Shown piece after piece: positions 13,828-19,931 of a stretch of 29,941 nt of DNA (its first letter is position 1; each line of letters begins with the position of its first letter). The stretch covers positions 1 through 29,941 of the forward strand of contig JASMDC010000044.1 in NCBI GenBank assembly GCA_030753015.1, in the 5' to 3' direction. A model generated the notes under the pieces. The model searched no databases. It saw only the letters and a list, made by a program, of their open reading frames with translations, and was not told the DNA's origin. This stretch comes from Candidatus Undinarchaeales archaeon. GTDB lineage: Archaea > SpSt-1190 > JASMDC01. Made by a program: the position numbers and the translations under genes.

Positions 13828-16800
13828 ATGCCACGTATCACGAACATCACTATGAAGGGCTTCAAATCCTTCGCGCGGAAGACGTCCGTGCAGTTCCCGG
13901 TGGACTTCAGTGTGGTCGTGGGGCGCAACGGTTCGGGGAAGTCGAACATCGTCGACGCCCTCTGCTTCGTTCTCGGGACCGCCCGCTCAAAGGTGATGCG
14001 GGTGAAGAACTCCGCCGAGCTCATCTTCAACGGGGGCAAGGACGGCAGGGCATCCGACAACGCGGAGGTGACGGTCACCTTCGACAACCAGGACGCCGGA
14101 TTCCGGATCGACAGCGATGCCGTGAAGGTCAGCCGGCTCGTGAAATCCAACGGCCAGGGTGTCTACCGGCTCAACGACAAGCGCGTCACCCGGCAGGAGA
14201 TCCTGGAGGCTCTCTCGCACGCCCGGATCAATCCCGATTCCTACAACATCGTGCTCCAGAACGACGTGACCCGGGTCATCGATATGAGCGCCCGGGAACG
14301 GCGCGGGTTCATCGACGACATCGCTGGCATCGCCTCCTACGAGGAGCGAAAGGTGAAGGCGTTGCGCGAACTGGATAGCGTCGAGCGCCGGATGGAGGAG
14401 ATCCAGATCAGGCTCACAGAGATGCGTCGCATCCTCGACGAGATGCGCGAGGAGCGGGACAAGGCCGTGAAGCTCCGCCAGCTCAAGGAGGAGAAAGGGC
14501 TGGTGGAGGCGACGCTGTGTCGCTCGCGTGTGAAGCTCGACGAAGAACGCATCACCCGCCAGCAGAAGCACATCGCCGAGCTCGAGGAGAAGCGGTCCAA
14601 GATCCTCTCCCTGCGCCAGGAGGAGGAGGGTACACTGTCCACGAAGCAGGCCAAGCTCTCCCAGGTCGAGAAGCGGCTCCATGATGAGGGCTACGGCGAC
14701 CAGGTCCGGCTGACCGAGAGGCGCGCCACCATCGACGGCGAGATCACACTCCTTAAAGAACGGCGCAAGGGCAAGGAGGAGGAGCTGTCGGCCAAGCAGC
14801 AGCGCCTCAAGGACCTCGTCCACGAGCTGGCCGAGAACACCAAGGGTCTCGGGCAGGCGAAGAAGGCGCTCATCGAGCTGGGGCTGCGGGAGAAGTCGCT
14901 TGCCGACGAGATCGAGCAGGTGGGAGGCCGCATCCGCAAGCACCGCAAGGACCATGACTCGGAGTGGGCCTCGCTTGAACAGGAGCGTGAAGTGCTCGAG
15001 CGCGAGGAGCGGGAGCTTTCCGCGCGCGAGACGACGCTCAGAGAAGAGCTTGCCAAGATCCGGGCGACCCTCGAGGGCAGCACCGGCAAGCGTGTGCGCC
15101 TCGACGACCTGCGCAAGAACAAGACAGGTCTCGAGAAGGAGGAGGTCGAGCTCACGACCGGTATCTCCACGAAGGGCGAGGAGGCAGCACGCCTCACCAG
15201 GGCACTGAGCGACACGAAGCACGCTCTTGAGAAGAAGGAGCAGCAGTACTCCCGCGTGCGAGACAAGCTCGAGCGGCAGGCACGTGTCAGCCCACCCGTA
15301 GAAGCGGTGCTCCGGGTCGGTATCTCCGGTGTCGTGGGCAGGGTCTACGACCTCATCGAGTTCTCCCCTGAGCACGCTGCTGCCATCATGGCCGCTGCCG
15401 GGGCGCGGATCAACGCCGTTGTCGTGGAACGCGACACGGTCGCCGTGGAATGTGTCCAGTTCCTCAAGAAGAAGCGCATCGGCAAGGCACGGTTCCTCCC
15501 AATGGACAAGCTCCGGTCGCCCCCCCATTCCAGAGAGGCGGAGGGTGTCGGGCGTGAAGCGATGGGGCTCCTGCGCGACCATGTCCGCTGCGAGCCACAC
15601 CTAGAGCCCATGCTCCGCTACGTGCTAGGGAACACGGTGCTCGTCGAGACCATCGAGGAGGCCCGCCGCCTCGGCTTCGGCCGGGCACGGATGGTGTCCC
15701 TTGACGGCGACGTGGCAGAGTCCTCCGGTGCGGTGATGGGGGGCCACAACAAGACGGAACGTATCACCGAGGACATCGGTGCGCTCCGCAGCGACATCGG
15801 GCGCATGAGCGGGAACGTCGCCAAGATGGAGCAGCACCGGGACGTGCTGGAGGAGGAGCTCATCCAGATGCGCCAACGGCGCGCCGAGGTGAAGATCAGC
15901 CTCGAGACCATCAGGGCAGACCTGAGCGACATGGAGGGAGTGGACGCCGCCACCCTCGAGAAGCGCGAGAGCGAGCTCGACAAGGAGCTCAGCTCCGTGA
16001 CAAAGGGCGTTGAGGTCCACCGCGAGAAGCTCGCCAATATTCAGAAGAAGGTCAGTGCCCGTAATACGGAGGTGGAGAACGAGGCGCTCGACAAGGAAGA
16101 GGCGCGTCTGACCGAGCTCCGGGATCAACTGCGACAAGTGGGCCAGGAGCGCGCCGTCAAGGAGCGGCAGAAGCGGCACGAGTTCGAGGCCAACATCCAG
16201 ATGTACAAGACGACCCTGCGCGAGGAGCAGAAGGCCACCGTCACGCTCAAGAGCGAGCTCGCTGCAGTTGACAAGGACCTTGCTGGCAAGGAAGGTGAGC
16301 TTGCGAAGGTCGCAGCTGAACTTACCGAGATGGACGAGAAGCTCCAGACCTTCATCGCCGAGCAAGAGGCTGTCCGGGGCGACATCCGTTCGTCCGAGAA
16401 GCGCATCGCAACGCTCGATCGTGAGTCGGACGGCCTGTCCATCACCCTGGAGAACGACAGCGAGAAGCTCGGGGAGATGGAGGGCGAACTCGGGGAGCTG
16501 AGGCGAGAGCTGGGGCAGTTCTCATTGTTCCTCTCCGACGACGAGGACCAGACGGTCACTCGTCTGGACGCCAGGTTCAAGTCCGTGGAGCGACGCATCG
16601 AGCGCCTGGGCGGTGTCTCCGAGTACATGCTAGAGCGGTACGAGGAGCGCGAGAAGGAGTACAACGGGAGCATCGAGCGCAAGACCCTCCTAGAGAAGGA
16701 GAAGGAGGTCATCCTCACCACCATGGCTGAGCTGGAGGCGAAGAAGAAGGAGGTGTTCATGGAGGCCTACGTCAAGGTCAAGGACCACTACTCTGCCGTT

Positions 16801-17211
16801 ATCGGCTCCATCGAGGGCTGGTCCGGCGACCTCTCCCTGGAGAACGAGGAGGAGCCATTAGAGGGCGGCCTCGTGCTCCATGCTCATCCCAAAGGCAAGC
16901 GCCTCATCCGCCTGGAGAGCATGTCCGGCGGCGAGAAGGTGCTCACGGCACTCTCCCTCCTCCTGGCGCTGCAGAAGTTCGACGGCGCTCCTTTCCTAGT
17001 GCTTGACGAGGTGGACGCCGCTCTGGACAAGGTCAACCTCGACCGATTCACCGAGCTGCTGCGGGAGACCGCCTCGAAATCACAGCTCATCGTCATATCT
17101 CACCACAACGAGTCGCTCATGCGCACGGCCGACCAACTCATCGGCGTCTCTGCCCGGCAGGGTCAGTCCATGCTCGTGGGGGTGAACCTCAATTCCTACT
17201 CAGTCGAGTGA
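13828..17211 (+). CDS. smc: Chromosome segregation ATPase SMC
   Basis: A 1127-residue SMC protein, slightly short for the family (about 1150-1200). The N-terminal head has Walker A GRNGSGKS at 32-39 after the typical MKGFKSFARKTSV. A coiled coil runs from about 165 to 490; the hinge is about 495-650 (GISGVVGRVYDLIEF, LDGDVAESSGAVMGG); the return coil reaches about 985. The C-terminal head has signature SGGEKVLTALSLLLALQ near 1031, Walker B FLVLDEVDAALDKVN near 1054 and the D-loop. It acts as a homodimer in chromosome compaction and segregation, usually with kleisin ScpA and ScpB. No gene with a recognisable ScpA motif follows. The stop at 17209-17211 lies inside the open frame of the next gene. 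Confidence 0.97.
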   Translation: MPRITNITMKGFKSFARKTSVQFPVDFSVVVGRNGSGKSNIVDALCFVLGTARSKVMRVKNSAELIFNGGKDGRASDNAEVTVTFDNQDAGFRIDSDAVKVSRLVKSNGQGVYRLNDKRVTRQEILEALSHARINPDSYNIVLQNDVTRVIDMSARERRGFIDDIAGIASYEERKVKALRELDSVERRMEEIQIRLTEMRRILDEMREERDKAVKLRQLKEEKGLVEATLCRSRVKLDEERITRQQKHIAELEEKRSKILSLRQEEEGTLSTKQAKLSQVEKRLHDEGYGDQVRLTERRATIDGEITLLKERRKGKEEELSAKQQRLKDLVHELAENTKGLGQAKKALIELGLREKSLADEIEQVGGRIRKHRKDHDSEWASLEQEREVLEREERELSARETTLREELAKIRATLEGSTGKRVRLDDLRKNKTGLEKEEVELTTGISTKGEEAARLTRALSDTKHALEKKEQQYSRVRDKLERQARVSPPVEAVLRVGISGVVGRVYDLIEFSPEHAAAIMAAAGARINAVVVERDTVAVECVQFLKKKRIGKARFLPMDKLRSPPHSREAEGVGREAMGLLRDHVRCEPHLEPMLRYVLGNTVLVETIEEARRLGFGRARMVSLDGDVAESSGAVMGGHNKTERITEDIGALRSDIGRMSGNVAKMEQHRDVLEEELIQMRQRRAEVKISLETIRADLSDMEGVDAATLEKRESELDKELSSVTKGVEVHREKLANIQKKVSARNTEVENEALDKEEARLTELRDQLRQVGQERAVKERQKRHEFEANIQMYKTTLREEQKATVTLKSELAAVDKDLAGKEGELAKVAAELTEMDEKLQTFIAEQEAVRGDIRSSEKRIATLDRESDGLSITLENDSEKLGEMEGELGELRRELGQFSLFLSDDEDQTVTRLDARFKSVERRIERLGGVSEYMLERYEEREKEYNGSIERKTLLEKEKEVILTTMAELEAKKKEVFMEAYVKVKDHYSAVIGSIEGWSGDLSLENEEEPLEGGLVLHAHPKGKRLIRLESMSGGEKVLTALSLLLALQKFDGAPFLVLDEVDAALDKVNLDRFTELLRETASKSQLIVISHHNESLMRTADQLIGVSARQGQSMLVGVNLNSYSVE

Positions 17212-17269
17212 CGACGTTGCCTGGCTGGAGGAGCGGGACCTGGGCTCCGACCTCACGCGGGCGGAGATC

Positions 17270-18067
17270 ATGGAGCTGTTCGGATTCGATCCGTCCAAGC
17301 GCTACGTGGTGCGCCTGGCCGACCGGTGGTCCGACATCGCCTTCCTGCACGAGCAGGGAGTGGTGCAGCTGCGGGAGAAGGGCGAGCCCCAGGGGACATA
17401 CTATCTCTCCCCCGAGGACCTGCGGGTGCGCAACGAGCCCAAGCTCTATGGCGCGGTGTTCTCGTCCCTCTCGGACCAGTACCGAACCATCGCCAGCGCG
17501 TTCTCCATCGCCCAGCGGATCGCTGAGAGCCTGGGGCATGCCATCTCTCTCAAGGACTTCCTCAACCTTGTCACCCTCCTTGAAAAGGAGGTGACACTCA
17601 AGCAGGCGGCCGTGCACGTCCCCGGCCACGGGACGGTCACTGAGACCGAGCGGCGGACCATGTTCGCCGAGCTCAAGCGCCTGCGCTACCAGATCCTCGA
17701 GCGGATCTACGAGGTGCGGCACGCGAGGGAGGACTTCGACCACGCCATGGAGCGACTTGGTGAGGGCGACGACATCCACTTCGCTGCAGAGCTGCAGCGC
17801 ACGAACCTCATGCGCATGGAGCGTGCCGAGCGCGAGCTCGAGCAGTCCATCAAGGAGTACAACACGATGGACGAGACCCTCTTCACCCAGGAGGGGGCGT
17901 TCATCATGGACCCTGCCGGTGAGGACATCGTGGTCGAGGTGTACCGCATGCCCGAGAAGGTGCCGGAACAGAAGGACATGCCCCCGCCCAAGCCTGTGCA
18001 GAACACGCCTGTCCCGACCATGGAGCGCCACCGGCCCCTGTCGCTCGAAGCGCAGCCGCCGACATAG
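17270..18067 (+). CDS. SMC-linked protein of unknown family
   Basis: A 265-residue protein from ATG 17270. The frame is open back to 17186 and reads like protein there (S-D-D-V-A-W-L-E-E-R-D-L-G), but contains no ATG, GTG or TTG before 17270. Residues 1-55 look like a small alpha/beta domain (FGFDPSKRYVVRLADRW, GTYYLSPEDLRVRN). Residues 60-200 are helical with a coiled-coil-like Arg/Glu-rich part (ERAERELEQSIKEYNTMDETL). The tail is Pro-rich. The position after smc would suit ScpA, but I see no kleisin signature. The last 17 codons before the stop (V-P-T-M-E-R-H-R-P-L-S-L-E-A-Q-P-P) are duplicated at 19183-19233. A GTG at 17208 overlaps the smc stop but lies in another frame. Confidence 0.7.
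   Translation: MELFGFDPSKRYVVRLADRWSDIAFLHEQGVVQLREKGEPQGTYYLSPEDLRVRNEPKLYGAVFSSLSDQYRTIASAFSIAQRIAESLGHAISLKDFLNLVTLLEKEVTLKQAAVHVPGHGTVTETERRTMFAELKRLRYQILERIYEVRHAREDFDHAMERLGEGDDIHFAAELQRTNLMRMERAERELEQSIKEYNTMDETLFTQEGAFIMDPAGEDIVVEVYRMPEKVPEQKDMPPPKPVQNTPVPTMERHRPLSLEAQPPT
18011..18061 (+). repeat. 51-bp direct repeat, left copy
   Basis: This is the 3' end of the SMC-linked gene. It matches 19183-19233 at 48 of 51 positions. The three differences (CAC/CAT, CTG/CTT, CTC/CTG) are all third-position and silent in the gene's frame. Confidence 0.9.
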
Positions 18068-18105
18068 ACGGTCACCCTTGGCCTAAGCGTGGGTGCGGTT
18101 CCGGG

Positions 18106-18164
18106 TTTGTAATTTTATAAACAGAAAGATATAAATTACGCCCATCTGTATATATAATTACAAA
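18106..18164. promoter_or_regulatory. Inverted-repeat operator and TATA region of the HEPN/MNT pair
   Basis: TTTGTAATTTTATA at 18106-18119 and TATATAATTACAAA at 18151-18164 form an inverted repeat with 13 of 14 pairs and a 31-base spacer. A third, partial copy (ATAAATTAC, 18131-18139) lies between them. The right arm contains the TATA-like box about 20 bases before the ATG at 18174. This suits autoregulation of a toxin-antitoxin unit. Confidence 0.55.
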
Positions 18165-18173
18165 GCGATTGTC

Positions 18174-18524
18174 ATGAAAAGCGAGGATCATCTGCGGAAG
18201 GCCCGGAGGCTAGAAGCGTCAGCAGGGAAGCTCATCTCCTCGAGTGGTGATGACAGCGAACTCGCATGCGAGGGATTCTACGGTGCTGCGCAGCATTTCT
18301 TATCGCATGGTCTCGAACGGCGCCTCGGGCGTCACATCGACACTCATGAGGGCATGAGCAGGCTCTTGAGAAGGAACGACTTCAACGAGATCGCTGTGGC
18401 GTTCGATAGGCTCGACATCATCCGTCACGGCCAGTGGTACGGCAGAAAAGGGAACGGTGATGTTGCCAAGGGAGCTTCCGCCCTCGTATCCCGCATCAGG
18501 AGGTGGGCGGTTGAGGAAGGATGA
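18174..18524 (+). CDS. HEPN domain protein, probable toxin of a HEPN/MNT pair
   Basis: A 116-residue all-helical protein. Helix 1 (KSEDHLRKARRLEASAGKLIS), a second helix (ACEGFYGAAQHFLSHGLERRL) and THEGMSRLL follow the layout of the HEPN/UPF0332 group. R79-x(5)-H85 (in FDRLDIIRHGQWYG) matches the Rx(4-6)H motif that forms the RNase site in active HEPN toxins. In characterised HEPN/MNT systems the HEPN protein cleaves RNA and the nucleotidyltransferase inactivates it by adding AMP to a Tyr near that motif; Tyr89 in W-Y-G could be such a site. It overlaps the MNT gene by 14 bases. The AT-rich flanks and weaker codon bias suggest horizontal acquisition. Confidence 0.8.
   Translation: MKSEDHLRKARRLEASAGKLISSSGDDSELACEGFYGAAQHFLSHGLERRLGRHIDTHEGMSRLLRRNDFNEIAVAFDRLDIIRHGQWYGRKGNGDVAKGASALVSRIRRWAVEEG
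18498..18505 (+). promoter_or_regulatory. Shine-Dalgarno site setting the MNT start
   Basis: AGGAGGTG lies five bases before the TTG at 18511, in frame with the nucleotidyltransferase domain, and inside the end of the HEPN gene. It decides for this start over distant in-frame ATG codons around 18457. Confidence 0.65.
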
Positions 18525-19110
18525 CAGGAAGGCCATCGACGAGTTCGTCGAGCGGGCCCGGACTCTGTCTGGCCTTGAGGCCATCATGCTCTTCGGTTCC
18601 CTCGCTAGGGGTGAAGAGGACAAGCGTTCAGATATAGATCTACTCGTTATCGTGAAGGTGGGTGCTCAGGAGGCCCTTGTTGAGCCCCTTATGGATATCG
18701 CTTCGAGCGTTGATACGCACCGTCCAGTGCGTCCTGTGATCACCGATCTCAGCGATTATGATCCGGACTTTCTTCAAAACGCGTTACGGGAGGGGATAGT
18801 GCTCTTCGGTAAGGTTGTGATCTCCCCGGACACCTTGGCTCTCATGCCGTACACTATCATCTCGTACTCACTGAAGGGTATGACAGCACGCGGGAAGGTG
18901 GCCATCCACCGGGCCGTCCATGGCTACCGTGTGGAGACCAGGAAAGGGGGACGGACGTACGTCAGCGAACGTTCCGGTCTCGTGGATAAAGATGCGGTCC
19001 ACAAGCTCGGGCGCGGCGTCATCGCCCTCCCTGTGGAGGAAGCACGGGGATTCACCCGGGTGCTCGAAGAACTGGGGGCATCGTACTCGATGAGAAAGGT
19101 GTGGTTGTAG
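18511..19110 (+). CDS. MNT-type minimal nucleotidyltransferase, probable antitoxin
   Basis: A 199-residue protein from TTG 18511. The N-terminal domain carries the polymerase-beta-like signature: G29-S30 in LFGSLARG and the metal-binding pair D41/D43 in SDIDLLVI. It also has a C-terminal extension of about 90 residues (TIISYSLKGMTARGKVAIHRAVHGY..., RGVIALPVEEA) seen in a group of archaeal nucleotidyltransferases. In HEPN/MNT modules this enzyme AMPylates and silences the HEPN toxin. An upstream ATG at 18457 would extend the protein deep into the HEPN gene and lacks a ribosome site. An inverted repeat (TACAGATT at 19118-19125, AATCTGTA at 19141-19148) follows the stop and could mark termination or the edge of the cassette. 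Confidence 0.82.
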   Translation: MRKDDRKAIDEFVERARTLSGLEAIMLFGSLARGEEDKRSDIDLLVIVKVGAQEALVEPLMDIASSVDTHRPVRPVITDLSDYDPDFLQNALREGIVLFGKVVISPDTLALMPYTIISYSLKGMTARGKVAIHRAVHGYRVETRKGGRTYVSERSGLVDKDAVHKLGRGVIALPVEEARGFTRVLEELGASYSMRKVWL

Positions 19111-19182
19111 CTTTCATTACAGATTCGTTAATCCCTTAATAATCTGTATTTCTAACTACATACTCCCACCATGATCTCAAGA

Positions 19183-19233
19183 GTCCCGACCATGGAGCGC
19201 CATCGGCCCCTTTCGCTGGAAGCGCAGCCGCCG
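19183..19233 (+). repeat. 51-bp direct repeat, right copy
   Basis: This is the second copy of the 3' end of the SMC-linked gene, preceded and followed by unrelated sequence. After the matched codons it reads GCG TGT ATA AGT rather than ACA TAG, so the gene's stop codon is not part of it. Confidence 0.9.
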
Positions 19234-19291
19234 GCGTGTATAAGTGTTTTAAATCCGAGGGCCCAATACTACGACAGTGGTAGGGCAAGTT

Positions 19292-19510
19292 ATGCGCATG
19301 GGCAGGTCCTTACCTCTCCTGGCTCTCGTGCTGGCCCTCATCCTTTCCAGTACCACGGCCGTCGAGAGCTGCTCCGAGGGCGGTTACTGCCCCGAACGCA
19401 CGCTGACCTTCACAAAGCACGTCATCGCGGACAAGCTCGATCAACCGAACTCGGTGGCCTCGGCGGACCTGGACGGCGACGGCGTCCTGGACGGCGGCCA
19501 GCGCCAATAG
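19292..19510 (+). pseudogene. Truncated secreted FG-GAP repeat protein
   Basis: The frame opens with MRMGRSLPLLALVLALILSS, a good signal peptide, followed by a short Cys-containing stretch and the start of an FG-GAP/VCBS calcium-binding repeat (SVASADLDGDGVLD). The repeat breaks off exactly after its D-x-D-x-D-G-x-x-D loop, and the frame stops after six unrelated residues. Family members are normally several hundred residues long, so this is a 5' remnant. A TATA-like TTTTAAA lies at 19247-19253. The sequence after about 19490 belongs to the 3' part of the acetyltransferase on the other strand. Confidence 0.7.
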
Positions 19511-19879
19511 GTCCAGTCCTTGTGCACGGGCTGCGGCCAACACTTCACCGAACAGGACGCGCCCGACACCATTTCCCCGGAACGACGGGTCCACCGCCAG
19601 GTCGTGGACGTACACGCACTCGGGATCGGGCACGGGCATGTCCTGCAGAAAGTTGATGGGCGCCACCCAACCGGACCGCGCCGGATGGAACACGATGTAG
19701 CCTGCGACGACACCGCCCACATCTAGCACGTGGCATCCATCCTGATGCATGACAATCTTGTGGAGGAAGGCCTCGGCGCTCTCCAGGTAGCACGACGCGT
19801 AGCATTGGAACTGGATGGCCAATATCCTGGGTATGTCGGAGTGGGTCATGGGGCGCACGGTGCCGTTCTGCAGGTCCAC
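19310..19879 (-). pseudogene. GNAT acetyltransferase with truncated C-terminus
   Basis: From a GTG at 19879 the frame encodes a GNAT N-acetyltransferase: an N-terminal VRPMTHSDIPRILAIQ, then VAGYIVFHP, then DLAVDPSFRGNGVGRVLFGEVLAAARAQGLD, which includes the acetyl-CoA-binding R-G-N-G-V-G. After LLALAAVQ the normal ending of the fold (a Phe-Tyr-x-x-x-G-F-type segment) is absent. Instead the frame reads the complement of the neighbouring signal-peptide gene until a stop at 19310, giving an Arg/Gly-rich tail with no family resemblance. The start is set by the shared TATA-like box at 19902-19910; a TTG at 19900 is less likely. It could still make a stable protein, but probably not a normal enzyme. 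Confidence 0.65.
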
Positions 19880-19901
19880 GTACCAATACTCGACCGCCAA
19901 C

Positions 19902-19910
19902 CATAAAAGG
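19902..19910. promoter_or_regulatory. Shared TATA-like box, acetyltransferase and U32 gene
   Basis: CATAAAAGG is about 26 bases before the plus-strand GTG at 19932 and about 26 bases before the minus-strand GTG at 19879, so both divergent transcripts could be leaderless from one box. Confidence 0.5.
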
Positions 19911-19931
19911 CTAGCGGGCCCTCCGCTGACC

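Larger units (their letters stand above)
18011..19233 (+). mobile_element. Putative 1.2-kb inserted unit carrying a HEPN/MNT pair
   Basis: The 51-bp direct repeats at either end bracket an AT-rich promoter region, a HEPN gene and an MNT gene whose codon use is less GC-biased than their neighbours. The layout is that of an element inserted at the 3' end of a gene, with the gene end restored by the element's own copy. No integrase or transposase is present, and the original stop codon is not visible after the right copy, so this is an interpretation, not an identification. Confidence 0.4.

Noticed and set aside
13987-15600. Long open frame (537 codons) on the minus strand inside smc
   Set aside because: It is the reverse complement of the coiled-coil coding region; its Leu-rich composition is an artefact of Glu/Lys-rich codons on the other strand.
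14300-16800. Short direct repeats within smc
   Set aside because: Recurrent GAG/AAG/CTC-rich runs reflect coiled-coil codons, not a structured repeat; no CRISPR-like spacing occurs anywhere in the window.
17208-17594. GTG start overlapping the smc stop as the start of the downstream gene
   Set aside because: This frame gives a Ser/Arg-rich sequence; the coding-like frame is the one with ATG 17270.
19171-19656. 161-codon plus-strand frame starting with the right 51-bp repeat copy
   Set aside because: Only the repeat part resembles protein; the rest is out of frame over the FG-GAP and acetyltransferase remnants.
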